From positions 1,786,344-1,850,343 of the forward strand of contig LNAC01000019.1 of assembly GCA_002007465.1 (NCBI GenBank): a stretch of DNA of 64,000 nucleotides, given 5' to 3'. Both the position numbers and the translations under genes were made by a program. Under the pieces are notes generated by a model. That model ran no database searches and was not told the origin of the DNA. It saw only the letters and a program-made list of their open reading frames with translations. Shown in pieces: positions 46,950 to 58,332 of this stretch. Position 1 is the stretch's first letter. Each line of letters begins with the position of its first letter. This DNA comes from Ailurus styani (lineage: Eukaryota > Chordata > Mammalia > Carnivora > Ailuridae).

Positions 46950-47085
46950 AAAATTCAGCCTTGGATTTGAATTGTAGTCTAAAGCTTTCTAGTTGAGACT
47001 TACACAAGTCAAATCACATCTCTTTGCTTCAGGTGCTCATTTAAAAAGGAGAAATATTATCTCATAGGGTTCTTGTAAGAAGTGC
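46950..47085 (+). mobile_element. MIR SINE fragment
   Basis: CTTGGATTTGAATTGTAGTC, CTTTGCTTCAGGTGCTCATT and ATCTCATAGGGTTCTTG resemble MIR in plus orientation. Confidence 0.5.
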
Positions 47086-47139
47086 AACCTGTCCAGCCGG
47101 GCTCTTCTCTAGCTTCTTGCTTCCCAACATTTAACCCAG

Positions 47140-47885
47140 TGGTTTTTTTTCTTGGTCTTCTTTCTGCCTGAACTTGCTAGAGCAGTTGACATAGGTATGA
47201 CTTTCTCCTCTTTGGAATCGCCCCTCTTTTAGATTCCTTTAAACCACACAGTTTTGGGTCCTTCTCTGACCCGACTGTGCTGTGTCTCCTTAAGTATCCT
47301 TTTTCCTCATATTCTCTAAATGCAAAGATCCCCCAAAGATTCTGCCCTTTGCCCCATTATCTTCTTCCCTCACCATCCACCTGGCATGACTTTCTGACAC
47401 TCAAAACCTGACCTATCTGAAAATCATGCCCACTATCTCTTCTGTTGCCTTCATTTTATTTCTAACAGAAATGTCACAGGCACCTTGAATTCAAATCAGA
47501 AATCAATCCCAATCCCTTTATTCCTCTCAGACTTACTGCTCCCCTTGCATTCTCTGTCTGGGCTGAAGATGTCTTCCATCTACCTTGGCCAGAAAGCTTA
47601 CAGTTTACCTTCCCTTTTCCCTACCTTCTACAGCAACATGTCATCAGATTCTGTTTTTCTGCCAAGTCTCTCGCCCAATCCATCCCTTCTTTCCATTGCC
47701 GACGCCCTAGTTTAAACCTCCATCGATTCCTACGTGGGTTATTTCTAAATTCCAACCAGGCATCCTGCCTGCCATCCCCTCCATCCCAGCTGGCTCCCAT
47801 TAAATCGACTTCCTCCCGTTAAGAGATGTGAACACACTCCTGCTCCAATCTGTCAACATCTCACCGCTGCCGAAAGGGCTGAGGC
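47140..47885 (+). mobile_element. LINE-2, ORF2 end and 3' region
   Basis: AGAGCAGTTGACATAGGTAT, CCAAAGATTCTGCCCTTTGC, ATGTCACAGGCACCTTGAAT, TCAAATCAGAAATCAATCCC and CATCCCCTCCATCCCAGCTG follow the sense LINE-2 order. No intact frame remains. Antisense to ARHGAP10. Confidence 0.75.
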
Positions 47886-49144
47886 AAACGTGCAGCACAG
47901 CGCCTGGGATCCGCCGCACTCCGGCCTCGACTGTTCACAGAGCATCTTGTCACATCATACCCATCCACCCCCTCTGCCAGCAACACCCCAGGGCGGGTGA
48001 ACGCCATCTGTTCCACTATTTCCCTCTGGAGCAAAGAACAGGTTTGCCTGCAGCCTTGGAAAATAGAGATAGTGTCTCCACCTAGAACAAAGGGCAGGCA
48101 TAATGTGTTGGCCATAATAAAAGACTCAAGTTTCCTAAGTTCAGAGGGTTTTTTTCTCTTAAAATATGACCCACTATGTGTGCAGATCTCACCTGACCCT
48201 CTCCGCAGTGCCCTTGGGAATCAGAGACCAACACAAAATTTAATACTGTGGCTACTGAGAGTAATAAACTATCCTTCATCTCTGATCCAGGAGTCTTAAG
48301 TCTTCTACTAGCATCCATGAAACTGAAAATAACTTGTTCACATGAAAGCATAAAAGCAGGCCTTCACTGCATTGAAACTAGATTGAAGCTAATCTTTAAG
48401 AAAAGGAACCATAATGCCACCATTTTTCTCTTCCAATATTTTTCCTTTAGGAAACACCCAAAAAGAATGCCCATTGGACATGTGCATGCCCTGGAATATG
48501 TAAGTATTAAATAAGCTGGAATGGATGGAACAACTAAATAAAAAATAAATGCATTTTATTTTCAAACTCCCTCATGCAGGTCAAGGTTAAATAGTCAAAA
48601 AATTTTACTTACATAAATCAGAAAAGAGAATCAAACTCAAGGCAGAAGTTGGCTCTTATTTTTTGCAAGACTCCTTTTCCTCCCTGCTCTACAGAGAGTA
48701 GAACATCCGGAAAGGCCTAAAGGTGTCTCGCTGCTGCCATCTGTCTCTCCACCTCAGAGCAGCTGTGACATCAGGGACTACACCAATTTTGAGCAACTCT
48801 GGGCAATCTCATTTTTAGGGGGACGGGAAGGGGAGGGAGGAGCTTGAGGTCATCTAAAACCCATGGTCTTCTGCCTGAGGCTCCTTCCTTTCTTCACTGC
48901 CTCCCAGCCACCTTCTTGCTCAAGGGTCCACAAGACCCTAGGAACAGAAGATTGAAAGCCAAAGCAGTTACTGTTACTGCTTGTTACGAGCACCACATAA
49001 AATTACTAAAGTGAATTCAAGTGATTTATTTCCCTACGTAAATTACTATTAAAAAAAAAAAGCTAAACTAAACTAAGTTTCTCAGTGCTCCCTGAGCCTT
49101 GAATCAATAACGAAACTACTTAATTGTGATTGGCCTCAATTCAC

Positions 49145-49415
49145 AGATATATCTCTCAATAAGCGACTCAGATTTCCTGAGCCCTCCATGTGAGCCAACA
49201 TCCCAAGCGTTCCTTTTTCATTCTCACCACCTGCCCGCAAAGGAGATGCCACCATTATCCCAGGCGACACATGATAAAACCACGCCACAGGGAGTCAAGT
49301 AACTAACCCACCATGGTTGCAGAGCTAATAAGTGCGGAAAGACATTCAAATCAAGACTGACCTTTGAGCTCATGCCCTTCATGACTATGCTAAAAGTGTC
49401 AACAGAGCCTTGCAA
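49145..49415 (-). mobile_element. MIR SINE
   Basis: Reverse order: CCACCATTATCCCAGGCGAC, GTCAAGTAACTAACCCACCA, GAGCTAATAAGTGCGGAAAG, CATTCAAATCAAGACTGACC and GAGCTCATGCCCTTCATGAC. Confidence 0.75.
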
Positions 49416-51457
49416 TAAAATGCCATGGACCTCATCCAAATCTGAACCAAACACAGAGAACCTAGCACGCCTACTCTGTAGCAAGACAGTTTAACCATTT
49501 TTCCCTATTAACTTTACGCAACCACTCATTTGGAAACTAATAGCTTTGGAAGCTTATTTGTTCTTAAAACAAATAAGATTACTAATTAAGAAAATGAATA
49601 ATCTTGACTCGCCTGAATTTAGTATTTCAGTTTTACATTTGCATTTCTGCAGACACCACAAGACTCTCTGGTTCCCTCCCACACAAGACTGTCCTCTGTT
49701 ATCCACCCACTCTCATCTCACACCCATTATGATTAAAAAAGAGACAGTGAGCGAGAAACTCAAGTTTACTTGCTGTAAATTTTCTGGGGACAGCTGTTCT
49801 TTATTTTCTTCATTGTGCATATAATTTGCCCTTGGCAATTTAAGATTAATGTGCAATCATGGTAAAATATGTTGCAAGTTCACTCTGGGCATCTTCCCTC
49901 CCACAAAGACTAATACTAAAGCTAAACAGCATCGTCTTCTATCAGGCCCATTCTTGAGACCCAGACAATTCCAGAGGTGCTCCAGAAGTGGAAAAATCCT
50001 CAGGCCAACTTCAAAAGGATTTTCCAAAAACCTAAAACTCTGCTTTTCAAAGAAAGAGAAATTCACTTTTACATAGAACAAATCAAAGACTGACACATCT
50101 TAGATGTGGCTTCTTCCTTCTAGTCCATGAATTCACAGCTTGTTACAGTGCTGAACTGGATAACTGACAGCTTGCCTAGACCGACATTTTAATGCCATAC
50201 TCTAGAAATTAAAGTGAATATTCAAATTATTCACATATGGAAGATTTTTTAAGAGAAACTTCATAAACAAAAGTGGCATACAAATTTAGTTTTTAAATCA
50301 TGATGATTATTTAAAAAACAGCAACCAGAGGAAGATTTTAAGCAAGAGTCTTACTTTGTTTTTGTGTATTTTACAATGAATGCACACACCTGAAAAACTA
50401 GATGCCATGCAGTTCCAGAGAAAGTCAACATACTGGCCATGGGAGCTGGTCCCTTTATAGGAACGGGAGTAATTTACTTAAGGAAGTCATGTAATTACTC
50501 TCCAAGCTCTGAAACCATAAAATACTTCAACATGTAACATGATGTATCTTTCTATGTCTAAACTATTACCTGTAATTCCAAAAGATGCTGACATAAATTC
50601 ATAAAGGAATGAAAACCAATCCTACATGCATTATTCAAAAGTACTAATTCCAACCACATATAGAAGAAAAAGTCCTTCCAATAACTTTACAAACTACTGG
50701 AACACATAATTTTCCCATGTGGCATTAGTCAAATCTCTGAATACTCAAGCAAAACACAACTGCTTACTGAGTTCTATGTATGTAAGACACAGACTATTGT
50801 GTAGAGATGAGAGGAGGCAAGCAAAGACATTTTTTTTCACTCCAAGGGAACCATAAAGTTCCAGAAACAAAACTCCAGAAAAGTTTCCAAAAACAAAACA
50901 AAAGCTCCAGAAACCATAGAGTTTCCAGAAACGAGGAAAGCTCTTCAAGGGAGGATGGGAAGAGGAGTTTAAAAACACATTTAATGAATATTTACTGTGT
51001 ACAAAAATTAGCTCTAATCCTCATAAACGTGGGTGCGAGTAAACAGTGTGAATGAACTTTCTAGTCACATTCTTCTAGAGACTAAGCTTCCAAAGGGTTA
51101 AGAATCTTTCCGAAATGCCTACCTTACCACATCATTTTAGAGTGTAAACCCGACCACTCTTATCAGCCAACAGAGAGGTGCACACCTTCTGCAGAATAAT
51201 CCAAGTGCCTCTCTTCCTCCAGTCTCTCCAATGACCCCCATGTCCCAGATGCATCATGCTCTGTCAAACATCTACACTTCGATCCCCACCCTTTTTCTCT
51301 GCCAAAATCCTTCCCGACACCCCACACTTGTGCACCTGGCCAATTGCCCCTTGTCCTTCAGAGTGCAGCTTACATGCTGAGTCCCCAGGGAAGCCCTGAG
51401 TCCAGTGGTGATTCAGAGGCTGGGGGTGGGGGTTGGGGTAAGGGCCAGGGCAGGGCA

Positions 51458-51690
51458 AATGAGCCCATCATATTCTCCATCACCAGACAGGAGATGAATG
51501 AGCCCATCATATTCTCCATCACCAGACAGGAGATGAATGAGCCCATCATATTCTCCATCACCAGACAGGAGATGAATGAGCCCATCATATTCTCCATCAC
51601 CAGACAGGAGATGAATGAGCCCATCATATTCTCCATCACCAGACAGGAGATGAATGAGCCCATCATATTCTCCTTCATCAGACAACCAGA
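51458..51690 (+). repeat. 39-bp minisatellite, five perfect copies plus a partial
   Basis: Unit begins AATGAGCCCATCATATTCTC and ends CAGACAGGAGATG. Copies start at 51458, 51497, 51536, 51575 and 51614 and are identical to the base; a diverged sixth starts at 51653. Because 39 is a multiple of three, stop-free frames of 102-133 codons occur on both strands; they have no other support as genes. Confidence 0.98.
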
Positions 51691-51978
51691 GACATGGTGG
51701 TTGCATGGTTTTCAGCCTAGACACAATGGAGGAAAGGTTGTGTAAAACGGCTTGAGAATAACCAGGTGTTTTCCCACAAAGGAAAAAACTACTACAGGGC
51801 ATCAAAAACTAGGCATCATATGGAATAACAGGTAAAAGGGCTGGGGGAAGCACAGGATCAGTGAACAACAGGCACCACGAACACATCAGAATTTGCCTTG
51901 GATCCACCTACAAAGTGTTGGAAATCTGAAATGCCCTTGGCTTCTGACTGCGACTTGGCCATTTGGGGCCATTTTCTT

Positions 51979-52189
51979 TTTCTTTTTTTTTTTTTTTAAG
52001 ATTTTATTTATTTATTTGACACAGAGAGAGAAAGATTACAAGTAGGCAGAGAAGTAGGCAGAGAGAGAGGGGGAAGCAGGCTCCCTGCTGAGCAGGGAGC
52101 CCGATGTGAGCCTCGATCCCAGGACCCTGAGATCATGACCTGAGCTGAAAGGCAGAGGCTTTAACCCACTGGGCCACCCAGGCGCCCGA
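51979..52189 (-). mobile_element. Young CanSINE, mustelid-type, 11-bp TSD
   Basis: Poly(T), AAGATTTTATTTATTTATTT, AAGATTACAAGTAGGCAGAG, TCGATCCCAGGACCCTGAG, CTTTAACCCACTGGGCCACC, CAGGCGCCC. Direct repeat GCCATTTTCTT at 51968-51978 and 52190-52200. Confidence 0.97.
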
Positions 52190-52424
52190 GCCATTTTCTT
52201 ATTTTTTCTGTCAACTGCACTTTTTAGGATGGAGGTTCTACCCTACACCTGCTAGACTCACACTCATAATCCCCAAAGCTACATGGATCCATGACCCAGG
52301 GCCCTCAGAAACTCTACTCTCTCAGGAAGCCATCATGGCTTCATCTACCTCCTAAAAGCAGAAGGTGAGAAAATTCCTGCCTCCCTCTGACTATTCTTAT
52401 TGGAACTCACATTCTCTACAGCAG

Positions 52425-52545
52425 AGGCCCAGCTACCAGTGATTATGATTCAACAGAACTGACTGGGCCCAGGAATCTGCATTTTCAAGAAGCACCCTTG
52501 GTGATCTTGATACATGACAACACATCTGCCATGGACTCTGAAATT
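52425..52545 (+). mobile_element. MER5-like fragment
   Basis: GACTGGGCCCAGGAATCTGC, ATTTTCAAGAAGCACCCTTG and GTGATCTTGATACATG resemble the middle and right part of MER5A-type hAT elements. Confidence 0.5.
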
Positions 52546-52719
52546 TCCTTGATATCCTTTGTTTTCCAAACTAAAATCTGAAGGTGAAATGCCTTGCAGA
52601 ACTCTGATCCTCTACATACGACCAACTGCAAAATGTGACTACTATTTCATCTGCTAAATCACTGGGGTGCATGCTATCTGACCCCACTGCCAAATCTCCC
52701 ATTCCAAATCAGCTTTTGC

Positions 52720-53275
52720 CTTGACAGATCCTCCAACCCAGGCAGAATTCTGGGGTTCCTGTGCACACAGTCATCCCACACATGGCTACCAATACCAGTT
52801 TCCATATTTATCTTTCTAAGCCTCCTACTCTGCTATCTACCACCCTCTAGGACTTACCCAGTTACTTCACAATTAAATGCAAATGCTTGAGTACCTGCTT
52901 TTATACTGTTTCTTCATGCTTCCTTTCCAATCAAATTTGCCTTGTTCCTGTCACACTCTGTCTCCACATCTTTGCAGAGGCATCTCTAAATGCCAAAATA
53001 CACCTTCCTATCCTTTAAATCTAAGGAAACCTATTCCTAAACACAGTCCTCAATTAACATCAAATACACCACAATCTATCAATATACATTCAAATTCTCT
53101 TAAGTCTTGCAAACATGTAACACTTTTATTTTATCACATGGTATGTTTATATTATAAATCTGTTTATTATTAATGTATCCAGCATTATATGTAACTAACC
53201 TTTAATATGTATCCTAAAGGACTAGAACAAAGCTATGTATCTACTGTGACTGCTCAATAAATAAATACTAGTTAG
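52720..53275 (+). mobile_element. LINE-2 3' region
   Basis: TTATCTTTCTAAGCCTCCTA, CTTCCTTTCCAATCAAATTT, GTTCCTGTCACACTCTGTC, ATCTTTGCAGAGGCATCTC and ACTGCTCAATAAATAAATAC follow the LINE-2 3' order. Confidence 0.6.
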
Positions 53276-53507
53276 CTGGCTTCATGTTAGAGATAGGATT
53301 TAACTGTCATAGGTCACCTGTTACTGAGGGAAAAAAAAGAGCACTGTGCTATTTTTTCCAAAACTTCTCTGTTCTGATTGTTTGTTTGGGTTTAGGTTAG
53401 GTTATTTTTAAGAAGTTAAAAGAAAAGCTCCCCACATGGCAGGATACTAAAACCATAAAGATAATAATTGTGCACCACATTTCTCCAACACACAAGCAAC
53501 GCTTTCA

Positions 53508-53708
53508 TTAGAACAGTGGTTCCCAAACTTTGCTACATAGTAGAATCACCTGGAGGACATTTTGTTGTTGTTAAATCCCACTTCCCAGTTCACACCACAT
53601 AGCAATGAAGTCAGGCTGGTAAGGTTGGGGGAGGTGAGAGTCGGGTCATATTTTTTGAGGATTCCAGATGATTCCAATGTGCAGCAATATTTGGGAATCA
53701 TGGCTTTA
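53508..53708 (+). mobile_element. MER5A hAT transposon relic
   Basis: AGAACAGTGGTTCCCAAACT, TAGAATCACCTGGAGGACAT, GATTCCAGATGATTCCAATG and GGGAATCATGG at the right end. Near full length. Confidence 0.85.
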
Positions 53709-53994
53709 GGAAGGCCTTCAGCTTGGTATAAATAAGCACTAACTTCCTGGCGGTAGTCAGTTGCCCTGAATCCATTAAGAGCCTGTACAAAGTATTTACA
53801 AATATTTAGTAAATTGCTGAAAGATCAGGTAATCTGACTCCCACATACCCCCTAACTTCATGAGCAAACAACTCTATGGAAATGATGAGTATAATTTGTT
53901 AACTGATGCTGATATTGTAGTGAAACAGGTTTCTTCTTATCTCAAAAGCAGAGTAACTGCTAAAGGGTCCCACTCAGATCAAGATGTGAACATC

Positions 53995-54118
53995 TGTATA
54001 TGTCAATATATATTGTACATGTTCACATAGATTATATATTATAGTAATGTGTCATATATTGGTATCATATATTAGGGTCATATATATTATCCTAGTGTCA
54101 TATATATATTATATAGGC
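53995..54118 (+). repeat. AT-rich imperfect tandem repeat
   Basis: Repeated variants of GTCATATATATTA over about 120 bases, almost entirely A and T. Confidence 0.8.
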
Positions 54119-54497
54119 TGTCAAAGATATGTTAGTACACTAAAAATGTTACCTCTTCTTAGGCTACTGAGGACCATAGTAAATTTTAGACATTTGTCTG
54201 ATGCTTTCCAAATATTTCAGTGATGTCACAATTAAGGTTGATAGTAATAAAAATCCCAAAAGTCATTTTTACAAGAACCTATTTACGGAAAAAGGCACAC
54301 TAATGGTTTTAATCCAAACACATGAAATGGTAGTTTTCAGACAATGATAGTCACATTTAAAACACTAAAAGCAGTGATTAGAAATAACTTTACAGTCAGA
54401 TTTCATTAAATGCCCCTGGTCTTTAGGTATGTAGGTCCACAAAATAAACAGTTGTCATCAATGCTATTCACCAAATATTTCCAGCTCTCTGTGTGTT

Positions 54498-54835
54498 TTC
54501 CAGAGTCGCCTGGTAGGGTTGTTTAACCCAGACTCTTTGGGGTCAAGTGGGTCCAGGAGGCTTCTATTGGCCAATTAGCTGCAAACAAATGTAACTCAAA
54601 TGTAACTTCAAGGCCAGACCATTCTACTTGCTGGCCCAAAGCTCTCTAGAACCATTTCCCTCTGATACAGCAACCAGGAAACTTTAATTTGGTCAGTTTG
54701 CAAAGGCAACCAGGAACCTATAAGCCAAGGTATTGGTGATGAGCAAAGCCCTCCTACCAATGCTTGAGTGAGAAATGTCTTGTTGTTTTAAGCCACAGAG
54801 ACTTGTGTGTTTCTTATTACAGGACATAGATACCA
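54498..54835 (+). mobile_element. Possible ERVL/MaLR-type LTR relic
   Basis: Ends with TTGTTGTTTTAAGCCACAGA, GACTTGTGTGTTTCTTATTA and CAGGACATAG, a 3' end typical of MaLR-like LTRs. The inner part has TCTATTGGCCAATTAGCTGC. Family not assigned. Confidence 0.45.
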
Positions 54836-55182
54836 GCTTTATTCTGATGAAAAAAAAGAAGGCAACCATACCTGCAGCATAAAAAAAAAAAAATCAACAG
54901 CCACAATAGGTGATTTGGAGGAAAGCATTAAGAGCAATATTCCTTGAAGGAACTTACAAATTTAGGATAAAAGCCTCAGAGATTCTATAATGTTTCTCAT
55001 CATTTTTAATAATATAATCTGACCACTGATTCTTCTAACACTGTTATTAGTCTAGTATCCCATTAAAAGCAAAAGGCTCCATTCAGTAATGGAAGACTTT
55101 TAAGAACAAAAGATTTGAAAAAGAAAAATATATGCTCTTTGTTATTTTTAAGTAAGAAAATCTAACTTAAATTGTGTAAACT

Positions 55183-55349
55183 TGGGGTGCCTGGGTGGCC
55201 TAGTCAGCTAAGCATCTGCCTTCGGCTCAAGTCATGATCTCAGTGTCCTGGGATTGAGCCCTGAGTTGGGCTCCCTGCTCAACGGAGAGTCTGTTTGTCC
55301 CTCTGCCCAACCCCCCCAACTCTCTCTCTCAAATAAATAAAATCTTAAA
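55183..55349 (+). mobile_element. CanSINE with 14-bp target-site duplication
   Basis: TGGGGTGCCTGGGTGGCCTA, AAGCATCTGCCTTCGGCTCA, AGTCATGATCTCAGTGTCCT and CAAATAAATAAAATCTTAAA. Flanks AAATTGTGTAAACT (55169-55182) and AAATTGTGTAGACT (55350-55363), 13 of 14 identical. Confidence 0.96.
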
Positions 55350-56209
55350 AAATTGTGTAGACTCATTCTTCTGTTAAAAATATCCAATAATTATAAATTT
55401 ACAAAAACACATTCAATACATGCAGATTCTAGTATGTATATATTCCATTCAATGTATATAACACTCCATAAAGCTATACCTACTAATCAGAAAGCATTCT
55501 AGACAGATTTTAATCTGTTCGGACAGAAGCCAGTATGTATAAAACATATCCTCTGGGGAAAGAACATAATTAATCAAAATAATAAGCACACAAGTCATAC
55601 AATTAAGGTGCTTCACTTCAGGAGCTCAGGAGAAACAGAACCATGAATGATGAAGTGAGAGATATGAAAATCACAGTATTTTTTTCTAAATTTTGGAAAT
55701 GTGTGAGGCACTAGGAAAATGAAGAAATCTGTCAGCTCAACTTGAGGACAGGCTGAAATGAAGGAAAATCTGTTCCAACCCAAATTGCCACTGGAACACA
55801 GTGCAGGAGAAAAGGCATTCTGTGGCTTGGGCTTTTACTATTGATAGGCAAATCCCCAAATCATAAAACGGCTGGTATTCTTCTGTCATCTGACATTCTC
55901 ATTTCAGACATGGCAGGCACCTGGCTTCACAACAAAGACCTTGTTTTGACAGAAAGTATGAAGGCAATGCTTCATCCCACAAACTCATCTGAAGCAGGAC
56001 TGGGATGTGCAACATACGAGAGTGAATTAAATATCCATTTATCCATACTTCACTAGGTCTCTAAACAAAAAGAAACTCGACCTCCAGAAGGAGCCCATTT
56101 TGTAATGGTCAATATTTTGTTTCTCCGAGGTCTGCTGCCATGGCTGCAAAATGCAAGGGCCCTGTTTTTTGAGGGGCTATAAAGAGAAAGCTTCCAGTGA
56201 GGGGAGGGA

Positions 56210-56680
56210 TTAGCATTCCTTAAATTTAAAATGGTAACAATCCAAATATTTATCAGTGGGTAAATGAATAAACAAATTACAGTAGATCCACGTAATGAAA
56301 TCATGTCTAGCAATAAAAAGAAAGGAGCTAGGGAATGAGAAAAAAGAGATGAATCTCAAAAGCATTATGCTACAGAAAGAAGCCAGACTCAAAAGACTAT
56401 AGTTCATGATTCCATTTACATGAAATGCTTTTTAAAAAAGAAAGAACTAACGTGATAGAAAGCACCTCAGTGGTTGCCAAGGGCCAAGGAGGGAGTGGAG
56501 ATTGACTACAAAGGGGCACAAAATGGCGGGGGGGGGTGCCTAGAAATCTTCTGTGATTGTTTCTTCTACATTATGGCAGGTACACTACAGTACATTTGTC
56601 AAAACTCACCAATTTCTACAAAGTCAGTGAATTCTTTTGATGTAAATGACACCTCAATAGAACGGACTTTTGAAGAGGCC
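56210..56680 (+). mobile_element. Old LINE-1 3' region
   Basis: CAAATATTTATCAGTGGGTA, AGATGAATCTCAAAAGCATT, ATGCTACAGAAAGAAGCCAG, CATGATTCCATTTACATGAA and CAGTGGTTGCCAAGGGCC follow the sense LINE-1 order. Contains a G-run at 56527-56537. Confidence 0.75.
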
Positions 56681-57011
56681 AACAAGACAATGGAAGGTGA
56701 GACTATCTTAATAGTGAACAAAAAGTGATTCAGATTGGCTGTCCAACGCTGCTGATTCTTCAAATGCTTCTCATGTCAGCTCGGACTTCAATTCTCAATG
56801 CAGGACGGGGGTGGTAGAAATTTAAATGTAAACAGAAAGGAAAATCCCACCCTGTCATCGTAAATAAACAGCTCAATCTCTGACACCCAGAATGTACATT
56901 TTGCATTGATGTATTCCATGCTACACCTAACCACGCAACAGGCATTTTAAATGACTCTTAGATTTTACATACCTATAGCTTTTCATGAATAAAATGATTC
57001 AATCATGTTAC

Positions 57012-57077
57012 CTCGTGTTTCAACCGCACTGATACATTTTCTGAGAATTGTGAATCCCATCTTATCCAACTGTGCGC
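57012..57077 (-). CDS. ARHGAP10: ARHGAP10 exon: start of RhoGAP domain
   Basis: This 66-base exon has minus-strand acceptor TTCTTTTAG and donor GTAACA. The first two bases complete a serine codon begun in the previous exon, and the last base begins the glycine codon completed in the exon at 37503-37577. It encodes AQLDKMGFTILRKCISAVE then TRG. This is the first helix of the RhoGAP fold, in which VxKCIxxIExRG is the usual pattern. The glycine at the exon end starts the loop that carries the catalytic arginine. The intron that follows in the transcript is the largest in the window, about 19.4 kb. Confidence 0.95.
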
Positions 57078-57538
57078 CTAAAAGAAATACAGTTATAAAA
57101 TATTAAGGGCACAATGAATCATTTACATTTCTCTTCTTTACAAAAATAGAAAAAATTATTTAAATCCAATTTAATTTTTATTTCACTATTAAAAGAAAGC
57201 TAAAGGCCATGTGTTCCCTGTTTAAATAATGTAAATGAGAATTTCCTATATTTAGAGAGGCACTTACTGGAATATTAGGACATCTATTACCAATAATTTA
57301 TAAATTTATAATATAAAATAATTTTATATTAATAAATATAACTTATTTTAAACAGTGGGAAAGAACATAGTACAAATCTTTAGGGGAATCTATCTAAAGA
57401 TGGTTAAGATACATCTTGTCAAAATTCTACCACCACCTCAGGATTTTTTTTAAGCTCTATATAAGTAAAGTAAATTACTTGACAGAGAAATAATACAAAG
57501 CTTTTTTTTTTTTTTTAACCTAAAGAAAAACATTTTTA

Positions 57539-57700
57539 GGGGTATGGGGGTGGCTAAGTTGGAGAAGTGGCTACCTTCGGCTTAGGTCAAGACCTCAGGG
57601 TCCTGGGGTGGAGCCCTGTGAGGGAACCTGCTTCTCCCTCTGCCCCTCTCCACCCCAGGGTCATGCTCTCTCTCCCCCAAATAAATAAAATCTTTTTAAA
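57539..57700 (+). mobile_element. CanSINE, strongly diverged
   Basis: AGGGGTATGGGGGTGGCTAA, CTACCTTCGGCTTAGGTCAA, GACCTCAGGGTCCTGGGGTG and CAAATAAATAAAATCTTTTT. Part of the middle is missing. No clear flanking repeat. Confidence 0.9.
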
Positions 57701-58217
57701 AAATTTTTCAACACTTTTAAAAGTATTATTTGGGGGGAAAAAAGTATTATTAGGCCCATGAGCTTGAAAAGGAATTTCACATTTCATGCCATGTTCTAAG
57801 TGTTTAATATTTTATTATTTTCATGAATTTAAAACAAATGATTCACGTAGCAGAAAAGATTATTTTGAAAATTTCCTCTTTTTTTCCTATTATAGATGCT
57901 TGCCTGATTAGGCTGACACATTGGAGTATCCTAATAAAAGATGATTCTTATTTCAAAAATGAAATCAGGGGAAGTGAATAGTTGAGTCTACTTAGAACGA
58001 GGGAACACTAATATTAACACTTGTCTCTCATAGAGGAGAGCATGAACAGTCAAAGAATATAAACCGTGCAGGTTTAAATGCTAAGTTTGAAGAGAACTTT
58101 AAGGAGAACACTTGGGCAGTGGTTTACTGTTTAAGGATCCACTCTTCACAACATTTTATGAAATGTTTAGCAAAACTATTTTTCAAAAAAATGGCATGTT
58201 TTTATTTCTCTATAAAA

Positions 58218-58332
58218 AAATATAAGAACAGAAAGGAAGTAGAGAAGGAAAAAAGGAGTGAGAGGAGAAAAGAAGAAGAGGAGAAAGACAGAAAAGAAGG
58301 GAGGAGGGAGGAACGGGAAGAGGGTAAGAAGG
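58218..58332 (+). repeat. Purine-rich tract
   Basis: About 115 bases of almost only A and G on the plus strand (few C or T), for example AAGAAGAAGAGGAGAAAGAC. Simple-sequence, low-complexity. Confidence 0.9.

Larger units (their letters stand above)
37578..57011 (-). other. ARHGAP10: ARHGAP10 intron (19.4 kb)
   Basis: Largest intron in the window, between the first RhoGAP exon and the arginine-finger exon. It contains a rearranged LINE-1 stub (38436-38554), a MaLR-like LTR, MIRs, a LINE-1 3' end (44994-45637), CanSINEs, LINE-2, a 39-bp minisatellite, MER5A copies, an AT-rich imperfect repeat and a LINE-1 relic at 56210-56680. In 39600-41000, 41110-44130, 48000-49140, 49490-51440, 53720-53980, 54850-55165 and 55365-56200 I recognise nothing, beyond weak old repeat traces at about 42650-43080. 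Confidence 0.85.

Noticed and set aside
51344..51805. Open frames of 102-133 codons on both strands with 13-residue repeats
   Set aside because: Produced by the 39-bp minisatellite, whose length is a multiple of three.
5986..57700. tRNA-like heads of the CanSINEs as tRNA genes
   Set aside because: They are SINE heads with diverged tRNA-Lys-like text, not intact cloverleaf genes.
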